A stretch of DNA of 64,000 bases from Pedobacter africanus. Its GTDB lineage: Bacteria > Bacteroidota > Bacteroidia > Sphingobacteriales > Sphingobacteriaceae. Shown piece by piece: positions 26,145 to 35,009 of this stretch. The notes under the pieces are model-generated. The model searched no databases, was not told where the DNA came from, and saw only the letters and a list, made by a program, of their open reading frames with translations. The first letter of the stretch is position 1. Every line of letters starts with the position of its first letter. The DNA is taken from assembly GCF_900176535.1 (NCBI RefSeq), contig NZ_FWXT01000001.1, positions 1,426,001-1,490,000 of the forward strand, given 5' to 3'. Both the position numbers and the translations under genes were made by a program.

Positions 26145-26864
26145 CTAATGCAAAAACTGCTCCCTCTTTCTTTTCATATGACGTTCCAGTTTCGACCCTT
26201 TATAGGCCGGATGCCTGCGCAATTCATTGATATTCAAACGCAACTGCTGACCTTTACGCCACAAATAACCACCCGCATTCAGGACATCACCATTTAAGGC
26301 ATGATGAATGTGTCCGTTATCTATTCCGGTGAGCCTGGCTGCTTCGTAACAATTCTTGAAAGAGCGGACCCAACGACCGTCCATATCATACTGTGACACG
26401 CCGGCAATTTTTTCGGTTATTCTTGGATTTACAGGGATTTTCTTTTTGATGGTCTTGCTCCATATAAAACCGCCATAAGTCATACCCCTGCCCTTAATCA
26501 CATCGCGGATACCATTATAATGCACCCCAACGGCCTTTGCAGCTTCTTTGGTATTTACATGGGTATCTACCAGGTTACCTTCAAGATCGTACTGCCCAAC
26601 GGTATGTATTTTAGCAGCAATAGGCGATGGGCCATGCCAGTCTTTCTTCAGCAAAGGCCTGACATCAATTTCTGCTGCAGCTCCGCGTCGCCATATATAA
26701 CCACAGGCGGTAAATACAGCATTGTTTTCCCGGGCTGCCCTTGAAATATACGTCTGATCGCTATCCATTGCTGCTGCAGCAACCTTAGCATTGGGGTAGG
26801 TTTCCAGTCGCTGACCGCTTAACGAATACCTGCTAATAACCCGCTGATACATTCCTGAGTTCAT
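26145..26864 (-). CDS. NUMOD1-like repeat protein without nuclease domain
   Basis: The 239-residue soluble protein consists of three copies of a roughly 50-residue module, at residues 9-60, 88-137 and 155-204. Each has a beta-hairpin start (SRYSLSGQRLETY, VGQYDLEGNLVDTH, VSQYDMDGRWVRSF), a helix-turn-helix-like middle (AAAAMDSDQTYISRAARE and equivalents) and an end with GGYLWRKG-type residues. This is the NUMOD1 pattern, usually found as the DNA-binding part of homing endonucleases with HNH or GIY-YIG nuclease domains. Neither nuclease motif is present. The C-terminal tail is strongly basic (about 225-236). It may be a sequence-specific DNA-binding protein derived from a homing endonuclease. 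Confidence 0.75.
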   Translation of the reverse strand: MNSGMYQRVISRYSLSGQRLETYPNAKVAAAAMDSDQTYISRAARENNAVFTACGYIWRRGAAAEIDVRPLLKKDWHGPSPIAAKIHTVGQYDLEGNLVDTHVNTKEAAKAVGVHYNGIRDVIKGRGMTYGGFIWSKTIKKKIPVNPRITEKIAGVSQYDMDGRWVRSFKNCYEAARLTGIDNGHIHHALNGDVLNAGGYLWRKGQQLRLNINELRRHPAYKGSKLERHMKRKREQFLH

Positions 26865-26984
26865 TCCAATTTGTTTTAAACCAAAATACTGGCCTTTGTT
26901 TACCGTTGGGATGACAAGAGAGCGGCTACAATGGCACCTGTTTTATATGTAAATATAAATAAGATTGAATAAATAACATAATGA

Positions 26985-28127
26985 TTACTCAGCAGTATTT
27001 TTTAGCTTCATTAGCAGTGAATAAGCCCCTGTAGTTACAATTCTTTTACCTTCTAAACCATCCCCAACTACCGTCAGGCCATTTTCCGATTGGCCCTTTT
27101 TAACAGGGGTCATCCTGAAACTACTGTTCCCCTCCTGCACAAAAACATAGTCTTTGTTTTCAAAGCCAACAATAGCATCATCAGGCAGCACCTTTTCCTG
27201 ATTGTTGTCCAGCTGGATCTCAGCATTCATATACATGCCGGGCACCAGCCGTTTATCGTATTTTTCAAACTGACAATGCACTTCGGCAATTCTGTTCTCA
27301 TTTAGAGAGTGACTTAACAGAATAATCTTTGTGTCATATCTCTGATCTGGCCTGGCGTTGCTGTAGACAATCGCCTTTTGTCCGATCGCGAGTTTGCTCA
27401 GGTCTTTTTCGTACACCATCAGGTTCAGATGAATGTCTGTGGGGTTCACCAGCTCAAAGATCACATCTGAGGGGGTAACATACTTGCCAATATTAACATT
27501 TACCCTGCTGATGTATCCGTTAATGGGAGAATGAATACCAATGCTTCTTGAGATGGAATTTTCAGTAAGCCGCTGCGGGTTAATACCGATCAGGCCCAGT
27601 TTTGCAGCCAGTGCTTTCAATTCTATATTTAGACTCCTGAATTCACTTTCCGACTGCTGCAATACTTTATCGCTGCTGGCTTTACTACTGTTTAGTTCCT
27701 TCTGACGCTCATATTCCCTACCAGCATAGGCCAGTTTATTTTTTGCATTCAGGTAATCCTGCTGCAGCTGAATATACTGCGGGTCTTCCATAATGGCCAG
27801 GAGCTGACCTTTGCGTACCTGGGTACCCGGCAGCATTTGCGTGGATTTCAGGTACCCGCCTAAGGGAATGCTGACCGAAACCAGGTTTTGTGGAGGCACA
27901 TCGATCTGTCCGCTAAGCTTAAGACTGCTGCTGATATTTTTCAAGCTTACCACTCCGGTATGAAGGCCAATATTTTTAGCCTGCGCATCTGTTAACTGTA
28001 CCAGGGTTTCGTCGGTATTTGCAGCCTTTTCTACAGACTGCTGCTCGGCATTACTATTGCTACAGGCGTTAAACAGGCTGACTGCCAGGATTACTGCGCT
28101 ATAATGGATGGCTATTTTAAGTTTCAT
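26985..28127 (-). CDS. CusB-type RND efflux periplasmic adaptor lipoprotein
   Basis: The 380-residue membrane-fusion protein has a lipobox at about residue 22 (LFNACSNS), a barrel-sandwich hybrid half (about 65-105, VSIPLGGYLKSTQMLPGTQV), an alpha-helical hairpin (about 115-175), the second lipoyl half (HSPINGYISRVNVNIGKYV) and C-terminal beta-barrel domains. It should link the RND pump to its outer-membrane channel and accept metal ions. It begins three bases after the stop of the CusA-type fusion gene, so the pair is co-translated. I see no His/Met-rich metal-binding N-terminus, so the metal is not determined. Confidence 0.9.
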   Translation of the reverse strand: MKLKIAIHYSAVILAVSLFNACSNSNAEQQSVEKAANTDETLVQLTDAQAKNIGLHTGVVSLKNISSSLKLSGQIDVPPQNLVSVSIPLGGYLKSTQMLPGTQVRKGQLLAIMEDPQYIQLQQDYLNAKNKLAYAGREYERQKELNSSKASSDKVLQQSESEFRSLNIELKALAAKLGLIGINPQRLTENSISRSIGIHSPINGYISRVNVNIGKYVTPSDVIFELVNPTDIHLNLMVYEKDLSKLAIGQKAIVYSNARPDQRYDTKIILLSHSLNENRIAEVHCQFEKYDKRLVPGMYMNAEIQLDNNQEKVLPDDAIVGFENKDYVFVQEGNSSFRMTPVKKGQSENGLTVVGDGLEGKRIVTTGAYSLLMKLKNTAE

Positions 28128-28130
28128 GTT

Positions 28131-31100
28131 TTATCTGGATAAAAGGTAATCTAAATGAATAATACTTTGGTTTAGTTTTTTTACGGCTTCAAAATAGTCG
28201 AGTTGTACAGTCAGCGATTGCTGGTTCAGCACAGTCCATTCCAGGTAATTGATTTCTCCGTTTTGCAGTTGTTTGGTGAGTGTCCTGGTAATGCCTTCCG
28301 CATTCTTCAGAGCCCCTTTCTCAAATTCCTGTACCACTGCGCTGTATTGCTCAACCCGGCTTAAGGTTCCTGAAAATTCTGTATGCAGCTGCTTTGCTTT
28401 GTAGTCGCTCTCTTTTTTGGCTATGTCCTGAAGTACTTTAGCAGACTTTATTTTTGCCCTTTGCGCCCCTATAAAAACAGGGATTTCCAATCCAAGCTGA
28501 AAAGACTGAAAGCGGTTTGTTCTAGCGTAGTTAATGCCATCCCGGAGGCTCATATTGTTATAGCCAATAACAACATCAGGGAGCAGTTTCGATTTTTCTA
28601 CCTGTAATGCGGCATCCGCTGCTTTTTCCTGTTGCTGCTGCCACTTCAAAGCCGGATGAGCCGACAGCACAGTACTGTTGCCTAAGGGCCTGGCAATCTT
28701 AAAACTTTCTGCCACAGGCCTTCGCCGTTCATTGGTATTCAGCAGTAGCATGAGTTCCTGTTGCAGCTGCTCTTCTTCCTGCTTCAGGTATTTTTGCTGG
28801 ATCTTTAGTTGGATGAGCTGGTTTTCAGCACTTGCCTTTTCCAGCATATTGCTTTCCCCTGCTTTTAACCTCAATGCAGCAACACGCAAGAATGCCGTAT
28901 AAGTGGAATCCATTTTATGGAGCAATTCTTCTTTTTGATAAAGCAGCAAAAGATCATAACAGATTAACCTGGCAAGCTCTCTAACCTCTGCTGCCTTCAG
29001 ATCTGCTTCCAGCAAGGCTGCCTTCCATTCCTCATGAAGCTGTTGCCCCTGCCGACGGTATACCATCGGCAAGCTAAAACCCTGGCTTACCGAAATCCGG
29101 TCATCACTCAACGGACTGTTAAAATTCCCATACTCAGCACTAACCGCGGTTTTTGGCAAGTTAATCCCGGTTTTGATCAACATCTTTGCCTGTTCAGCCC
29201 TCAATTGCCGGTTTTGGATCAGGAGGTTGTTTGTTACCGCGATATCAACTGCCTCTTCAACGCCAATTGGTTTTTGGGCCTGTACTGATAAACAAGCGAA
29301 CATGAGTAACAGTGTAGCTGCAACGCGTTTTCCCTTTTTAACGCTGATACCTTTCTCAAAAGCGATATAAAGGATAGGCAGCACAAATAAGGTCAGTAAC
29401 GTAGCAATCATGAGGCCACCGATAACCACTGTGGCCAAAGGCCGTTGAACAGATGCCCCGGCGCCATTACTCAATGCCATAGGCAAAAAGCCCAGCGAAG
29501 CCACAAAGGCCGTCATCAACACCGGCCTTAACCGGGTTACAGTACCCTTTATTACAATAGTTCTCATATCTGTCTCTCCTGTAGTTTTTATTCTGTTGAA
29601 TTCCGCGACGAGTACGATACCATTCAATACCGCAATGCCAAAAAGTGCTATAAAGCCCACCCCCGCGCTTATGCTGAAGGGCATTCCCCGGAGTGCCAGC
29701 AGAAAAATCCCACCGATAGCAGAAAGCGGGATGGCGGTATATATGAGCAGCCCGTATTTGATAGAGTTGAATGCAAAATACAAGAGCAGAAAGATCAACA
29801 GCAGGGATACGGGCACTGCTACCGATAAGCGCGATTTGGCTTCATTCAGGTTTTCAAAAGAGCCTCCATAGCTTACAGTGTAACCTGACGGCAGTTTAAT
29901 TCTGGCATTTACTTTCTCCTGCAGTTCTTCTACGATACTCTCCACATCTCTGCCATTTACGTTAAAACCTACCAATATCCGTCTCCTGGTATCTTCGCGC
30001 TGAATCTGACTTGGGCTGTCTACAAGCTCAACAGCAGCGACCTGGCCCAGCGGAATATGGGTGCCAGCCGGTGTAGGGATCAGCAGGTTCTGCACATCCT
30101 TTATATCCTGACGTCGTTCATTTTGAAGCCTGACCACCAGATCAAAACGTTTTTCACCTTCAAACACCAGCCCTGTGCTCTGCCCGGCAAAGGCAGCATT
30201 GATATTCCGGTTTACATCTGAAATATTCAATCCATATTGCGCAAGAGTTGCGCGATTGTATTTAATCACAATCTGCGGTATACCAGTGATCTGCTCAACA
30301 TACAGCTCCGTCGTGCCATCTACCTCTTTCACAATATTTCCAAGTTGTTTGGCATAAACACCAAGCGTATCAAAGTCCTCCCCAAATATCTTGCAGACCA
30401 CATCCTGCCTTGCCCCTGTCATCAACTCATTAAAACGCATTTGCACCGGAAACTGGAAACTGGTTGTTACACCTGGCACCTCAGCCGCTGCTGCCCCCAT
30501 CTTTTCTGAAAGCTCATCAAAGGACCGGGCTGAAACCCATTCGGCTTTAGGCTTTAAATTAATGATCATATCGCCCATATCCATAGGAAGGGGTTCTGTC
30601 GGCACCTCACTGCTCCCAATCTTGGTCACAATATTTTTAACCTCAGGGAACCTGGATTTAAGTACCCCCGCTACTTTCTGCACATTTTCTATCGTCGTAT
30701 TCAGGTTACTTCCCGAAAGTACACGGGTTTCCACGGCATAGTCACCTTCCTCTATGGAAGGGATAAATTCACCACCCAGGCGGCTAAGCAGAAATACAGC
30801 TACTACAAACAACACAACTACAGTACCTATAATGGCTTTAGGCATTGCCAAAGCCTTTGTCAGTATTGCTTTATAACCGGTTTCAATTTTCGCCATTACA
30901 CGATCTGAAAAATTTTGCTGCAGCTTGATCTTCCGGCTCAGAAAAATACTGCTGAGCATAGGAATATAGGTAAGGGAAAGTATAAATGCGCCCAGCAGTG
31001 CAAAAGCAACCGTCTGCGCCATAGGCTTAAACATCTTTCCCTCAATGCCCTGTAAGCTAAAAATGGGCAGATAAACAATCAAAATAATAATTTGTCCGAA

Positions 31101-32459
31101 TACCGCACTGTTCATCATTTTGGAAGAGGCACTTTTCACCTCTTTATCCATGTCGTGCTGTGATAACATGGTCAGTCCGGCAAACTTCCGGCTATGGCTA
31201 AGCTGATGCATTACCGCTTCTACAATAATTACCGCACCATCCACAATGAGGCCAAAATCAAGTGCACCGAGACTCATCAGGTTGCCGCTTACGCCAAAGA
31301 GGTTCATCATAATGACAGCGAACAACATCGACAGAGGAATAACTGAAGCAACCAGGAAACCAGCCCTGAAATTACCCAAAAACAGCACAAGCACAAAAAC
31401 CACAATTAAAGCCCCTTCCAGCAAATTGGTTTGAACAGTGCTGATCGCGCTGCTTACCATATCTGTACGGTCCAGAAACGGCTCAATAATCACACCTTCC
31501 GGTAATGTTTTCTGGATCTCGGCTATTTTACTTTTAATACTTTCGATGACCACGTTGCTATTGGCACCTTTCAGCATCATGACAATAGCCCCCGACACCT
31601 CACCCTCATCGTTGTAGGTAAGCGCTCCATACCTGGTAGCAGCACCGATGTTCACTTCTGCCACATCCCGGATCAGTAAAGGGCCATTCCCTTTATTGTT
31701 CCTGATCACTACATTTTCTATATCCTCCTTATTCCCGATCAGCCCTTCACTTCTGATATAAAGCACGGTAGACTGTTTTTCAATATAAGAACCTCCGGTA
31801 TTCTGATTGTTGCTTTCCAGCGCATTGAATACATCAGCAATGGTAACCTGGTGGGCCTGCAGTTTTCCGGGATTAATGGCAACCTGGTATTGCTTCAGTT
31901 TACCACCGAAGCTGCTCACCTCGGCTACCCCTTTTACCCCCAGCAACTGCCTGCGGACGATCCAGTCCTGTATTGTCCGCAGCTCGGTAATGTCGTACCT
32001 GGTTTCATAACCTTTTTTCGGTTTTACCACATACTGATAGATTTCGCCAAGTCCGGTAGAAATCGGCCCCATTTCGGGCTTACCAATCCCATCGGGAATA
32101 GATTCCTGCACCACAACCAGCCGCTCCGACACCTGCTGTCGGGCCCAGTAAATATCTACATCGTCGTTAAAAACGAGTGTAACCAGCGACAAGCCAAAGC
32201 GGCTGTAGCTTCTGATTTCCCTAATACCTGCGATATTGCTGCTGGCCTGTTCTACCGGAAAGGTAACCAGACGCTCGATATCGGTAGCGCCATAAGAAGG
32301 AGCTACTGTGATGATCTGCACCTGATTATTTGTAATGTCAGGTACAGCATCTATAGGAAGTTTAAAGAGTTCGAAAACCCCATATATAATGAGTGCGACG
32401 GTAAACAACGCCACAACGAGTTTATTCTTAACAGAAAACCCAATGATTTTATTAAGCAT
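28131..32459 (-). CDS. CusA/CzcA-type heavy-metal RND pump fused to a TolC-like outer membrane factor
   Basis: This is a natural two-protein fusion of about 1442 residues. Residues 1 to about 1035 are a complete heavy-metal RND permease: first membrane helix after MLNKIIGFSVKNKL, periplasmic porter domains, the central helices with SLGALDFGLIVDGAVII (acidic proton-relay residues), and the second half ending FVLPILYIAFEKG. A hydrophobic stretch near residues 1040-1060 ending SVQAQ reads like a signal peptide, followed by a TolC/CusC-like domain of coiled helices to the C-terminus. I place the start at the ATG at 32459 because the longer frame begins with TTG at 32501. It pairs with the adaptor downstream and exports cations. 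Confidence 0.92.
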   Translation of the reverse strand: MLNKIIGFSVKNKLVVALFTVALIIYGVFELFKLPIDAVPDITNNQVQIITVAPSYGATDIERLVTFPVEQASSNIAGIREIRSYSRFGLSLVTLVFNDDVDIYWARQQVSERLVVVQESIPDGIGKPEMGPISTGLGEIYQYVVKPKKGYETRYDITELRTIQDWIVRRQLLGVKGVAEVSSFGGKLKQYQVAINPGKLQAHQVTIADVFNALESNNQNTGGSYIEKQSTVLYIRSEGLIGNKEDIENVVIRNNKGNGPLLIRDVAEVNIGAATRYGALTYNDEGEVSGAIVMMLKGANSNVVIESIKSKIAEIQKTLPEGVIIEPFLDRTDMVSSAISTVQTNLLEGALIVVFVLVLFLGNFRAGFLVASVIPLSMLFAVIMMNLFGVSGNLMSLGALDFGLIVDGAVIIVEAVMHQLSHSRKFAGLTMLSQHDMDKEVKSASSKMMNSAVFGQIIILIVYLPIFSLQGIEGKMFKPMAQTVAFALLGAFILSLTYIPMLSSIFLSRKIKLQQNFSDRVMAKIETGYKAILTKALAMPKAIIGTVVVLFVVAVFLLSRLGGEFIPSIEEGDYAVETRVLSGSNLNTTIENVQKVAGVLKSRFPEVKNIVTKIGSSEVPTEPLPMDMGDMIINLKPKAEWVSARSFDELSEKMGAAAAEVPGVTTSFQFPVQMRFNELMTGARQDVVCKIFGEDFDTLGVYAKQLGNIVKEVDGTTELYVEQITGIPQIVIKYNRATLAQYGLNISDVNRNINAAFAGQSTGLVFEGEKRFDLVVRLQNERRQDIKDVQNLLIPTPAGTHIPLGQVAAVELVDSPSQIQREDTRRRILVGFNVNGRDVESIVEELQEKVNARIKLPSGYTVSYGGSFENLNEAKSRLSVAVPVSLLLIFLLLYFAFNSIKYGLLIYTAIPLSAIGGIFLLALRGMPFSISAGVGFIALFGIAVLNGIVLVAEFNRIKTTGETDMRTIVIKGTVTRLRPVLMTAFVASLGFLPMALSNGAGASVQRPLATVVIGGLMIATLLTLFVLPILYIAFEKGISVKKGKRVAATLLLMFACLSVQAQKPIGVEEAVDIAVTNNLLIQNRQLRAEQAKMLIKTGINLPKTAVSAEYGNFNSPLSDDRISVSQGFSLPMVYRRQGQQLHEEWKAALLEADLKAAEVRELARLICYDLLLLYQKEELLHKMDSTYTAFLRVAALRLKAGESNMLEKASAENQLIQLKIQQKYLKQEEEQLQQELMLLLNTNERRRPVAESFKIARPLGNSTVLSAHPALKWQQQQEKAADAALQVEKSKLLPDVVIGYNNMSLRDGINYARTNRFQSFQLGLEIPVFIGAQRAKIKSAKVLQDIAKKESDYKAKQLHTEFSGTLSRVEQYSAVVQEFEKGALKNAEGITRTLTKQLQNGEINYLEWTVLNQQSLTVQLDYFEAVKKLNQSIIHLDYLLSR

Positions 32460-32535
32460 GAAAAATTTGATTTGATCAATTCCTGAAATAGATACAGACA
32501 AACCTTAGGCGGCTTGTCTTAAATACTAAGATTGA

Positions 32536-32916
32536 TCATGCTCTTGGGGGCTGCCAAACCTGACCGCAATCGGGGGCAGCAATAAAATGCTCTTTATAAA
32601 GAAAACTGTCGTCGGCAACAATTATCCTAACAGGCCTTTGCAGGCAACCAGGTTCCCCTTCGGGAATAGCCGGCATTTTCAAAGCATTCAGATCTGATGT
32701 TTTAAAAGGGAGCTGACTATCCCTTTCCTCATCGTTGTCAGCATGTGGTGTGGAATTGTAATGATCGCAAAGATATTCGGTAAAAGTAATTTCACCGTCA
32801 ATTACCTTATGCTCATAAAAATGCTGAAAAAGCACCGGGAGTTTGGCTATCTCTCTAAGCGCTGTGCTGGAAATAACATAAACCGAAAGTATAAAAAGAA
32901 TGATTTGCTTTTTCAA
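32536..32916 (-). CDS. Small exported protein of the metal-efflux operon, function unknown
   Basis: The 126-residue protein has a hydrophobic N-terminus like a signal peptide (about 4-20) and a hydrophilic body containing LFQHFYEHK, EYLCDHYN and an acidic/His stretch HADNDEERD, followed by LPFKT. Small proteins with this HxxxH-plus-acidic pattern often precede CusA-type RND genes in Bacteroidota. The start is TTG at 32916, since an in-frame stop lies a few codons upstream and no ATG precedes the signal segment. The His, Cys and Asp residues suggest metal sensing or binding in the periplasm, which is inference. Confidence 0.65.
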   Translation of the reverse strand: MKKQIILFILSVYVISSTALREIAKLPVLFQHFYEHKVIDGEITFTEYLCDHYNSTPHADNDEERDSQLPFKTSDLNALKMPAIPEGEPGCLQRPVRIIVADDSFLYKEHFIAAPDCGQVWQPPRA

Positions 32917-32960
32917 TGTCCAAATTTAAGTCAAAAAGCAATAACATAAAAAAGGTTTTA

Positions 32961-33560
32961 TCAAATCCTGCTGTTCAGCAATTTCAGGTTCAACTCAGCC
33001 TTATCATCCAGGCTAAACAGCGTTATAGAAGAGTTTTCCTGCACAATGCGCCGATAATATTTCAAAGGCATACCTAGTTTATACGCCAGGTAGAGGCGGT
33101 TAATGCCATTATGCCCAACAACCAGGATATTTCCTGAAGGGTGTTTATCCAGCATTTCCTGGTAAAAATCATCAACGCGTTGTACCACTTCAGCGGCACT
33201 TTCTCCCGTTCCACCGGCCCTTGCTGTTGCAGGATCACTCATCCAGTCATTCCATAAAACGGCATTTTCACTGATGAATTCCTCCTTTGTTTTTCCTTCC
33301 CAGCCTCCAAAATCAACTTCAATTAAACGTTCATCTGTTTGCACGGTTTTAGTACCCGATGCAATCTCTGCTGTATATAAAGCCCTTTTTAAGGGAGAAG
33401 CATATATCGCGTCAAACACCATTCCCTGCAACTGGCTGTTCACCAGGTTGGCCTGTTCTATTCCTTTTTCAGTCAGCTCTATATCTGTACGGCCGCAATA
33501 ACGGTTTCCATCGGCATTGTACTTTGTTTCGCCATGGCGAAGTAAATAAACATTAAGCAT
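32961..33560 (-). CDS. Histidine phosphatase (phosphoglycerate mutase-like) family protein
   Basis: The 199-residue cytoplasmic protein has the family's catalytic LRHGETKYN at the N-terminus (His nucleophile near residue 9), YCGRTDIELTEKG, and the second catalytic histidine in VVGHNGINR near residue 149. Members dephosphorylate small phosphosugars or act as mutases. It overlaps the end of the FGGY kinase gene upstream by eight bases, so it belongs to the catabolic operon. A CobC/alpha-ribazole phosphatase role is possible by family, but no cobalamin genes are present here, and removing phosphate from a pathway intermediate fits the context better. Confidence 0.85.
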   Translation of the reverse strand: MLNVYLLRHGETKYNADGNRYCGRTDIELTEKGIEQANLVNSQLQGMVFDAIYASPLKRALYTAEIASGTKTVQTDERLIEVDFGGWEGKTKEEFISENAVLWNDWMSDPATARAGGTGESAAEVVQRVDDFYQEMLDKHPSGNILVVGHNGINRLYLAYKLGMPLKYYRRIVQENSSITLFSLDDKAELNLKLLNSRI

Positions 33561-35007
33561 GTATCTCTCCTTTTTTTATATATCCTTTTTCCAATAGCAG
33601 GTTTAAAAACCTATGGTAGTTTTTCTCGTATACAGCCACGAGTTCAGGTTCTGGATGCACTTCCTTTTCAATGGTTGTAAGTGCTGCTACTGCATCGGCA
33701 AGAGAACTGAAGTGGGTGTTTGAGGCCGCCAGAATTGCGGCACCAACGGCGCCCGAAACTTCTTTCATTTTATAGATGGGCAGATTTAGGACATTACTGC
33801 GGATTTTCAGCCAGACATCGCTGTTACTACCACCGCCGGCAGTAAAAACGGCATTGATCTTTTCCTTGGTGAAACCCTGTATCAATTCAAAAGAAAAACG
33901 TTCCAGGTAAGCAACGCCTTCCATATTGGCCGTAAAACGCTCGGCCATCGACAAACCTTCCTGCTCAAAACCAACGGCATCCGGTGCTACCATAGGGAAC
34001 CGTTCGCCATGCTGCCGCAAGGGATAGGAGATCAGATCAGTAGGCACCAGTTTTTCTGCAGCCTTGCTTAATGCATCAAGGTTATCACCAAATTCATTGG
34101 TTACCCAGTCGGCCCCGGTATTGCTTGCTCCGCCTGGCATCCAGTAACCCGCAGGATGACGATGACTATAAATCCGCCCCTCTTCATCTACAATTTGTTT
34201 CTTGGTAACACCCTTGATCACCATAGTGGTGCCAATGGTAGTGTTCCACTCACCAGGTTTTACAGCACCCGATGCAATCTGCGATGCACAACCATCCGTA
34301 ATACCCACCGTAACCTGGATACTTGCCGGCAAGCCAAGTACGGCAGCCACCTCCTCATCTAAGGTACCGATCACCGTCCCTGAAGGAAAAACTTCCGGGA
34401 GCCAGGCTTTCTTCAGTGGCAAATGTGTGTATAAATATTCCGGCCATTCATAACTGCTTACGTCGTAACCTGTTTTAAAAGCATTGGTATAATCTGTAAC
34501 TCCCCAACGCCCGCTCAATTTTCCGGTGATGTAATCTGCCGCATGGATCCACTTGCTGATCTTTACGGCCTTTTCCGGATAAGCATCGCCAAACCAGACC
34601 ATTTTTGCCAGGGCACTTGAGGTATTGAAAGCAGTAAAACCCTTGTTGTGGTATTTTACAGCAGTAGCAGTACATATAGCCGCTTGTTTAGCTGAACGCT
34701 TATCACTATACATGATAGCATTGTGCAAGGGCTGATGCGCTGCATCCAGTGGGATTACCGTGCCCGACGTAGAAGTAACTGCCATGGCTTTTACTTCGTT
34801 AAAATCAAGTCCTGCAGCTTTATCCTTTAATTCTTTTAAGGAAACCACAAAGGCTCTCCACCATCCTTCGGGCGACTGTTCCTCCCTTGATGCTTCATTC
34901 AGCGGGAACACCTGTCCGGCACTGGCTGCAACCTCCCCTTCAGCATCAAGCAAAACCACCCTGGCACCCTGCGTTCCGATATCTACTCCAATAAAATAAG
35001 GCCCCAT
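33553..35007 (-). CDS. FGGY family carbohydrate kinase (ribulokinase/xylulokinase-like)
   Basis: This ATP-dependent sugar kinase is about 484 residues long. The N-terminal FGGY domain starts GPYFIGVDIGTQGARVVLLD (phosphate-1 loop) and the C-terminal domain carries the nucleotide-binding AVFTAGGGSNSDVW and VSGAVGAAILAA. The GxDIGTQGAR start is reminiscent of D-ribulose kinases, though xylulose and other ketoses are possible. I use the ATG at 35007, directly after the stop of the preceding kinase, rather than the longer frame at 35052. Two FGGY kinases side by side are unusual and suggest two phosphorylatable intermediates or substrates. Confidence 0.88.
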   Translation of the reverse strand: MGPYFIGVDIGTQGARVVLLDAEGEVAASAGQVFPLNEASREEQSPEGWWRAFVVSLKELKDKAAGLDFNEVKAMAVTSTSGTVIPLDAAHQPLHNAIMYSDKRSAKQAAICTATAVKYHNKGFTAFNTSSALAKMVWFGDAYPEKAVKISKWIHAADYITGKLSGRWGVTDYTNAFKTGYDVSSYEWPEYLYTHLPLKKAWLPEVFPSGTVIGTLDEEVAAVLGLPASIQVTVGITDGCASQIASGAVKPGEWNTTIGTTMVIKGVTKKQIVDEEGRIYSHRHPAGYWMPGGASNTGADWVTNEFGDNLDALSKAAEKLVPTDLISYPLRQHGERFPMVAPDAVGFEQEGLSMAERFTANMEGVAYLERFSFELIQGFTKEKINAVFTAGGGSNSDVWLKIRSNVLNLPIYKMKEVSGAVGAAILAASNTHFSSLADAVAALTTIEKEVHPEPELVAVYEKNYHRFLNLLLEKGYIKKGEIHA

Positions 35008-35009
35008 GA

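Noticed and set aside
31851..32486. 211-codon plus-strand frame opposite the CusA-type gene
   Set aside because: It mirrors the well-conserved RND N-terminus on the other strand and has no recognisable motif.
32460..32501. Longer CusA start at 32501
   Set aside because: It begins with TTG; the ATG at 32459 gives the standard RND start MLNKIIG.
32921..32928. TAAATTTG on the minus strand as a promoter -7 element for the metal-efflux operon
   Set aside because: It lies only five bases from the start codon, which would need a leaderless transcript; no other support.
32961..33560. Calling the histidine phosphatase CobC
   Set aside because: Family similarity alone; no cobalamin genes are present and the operon is catabolic.
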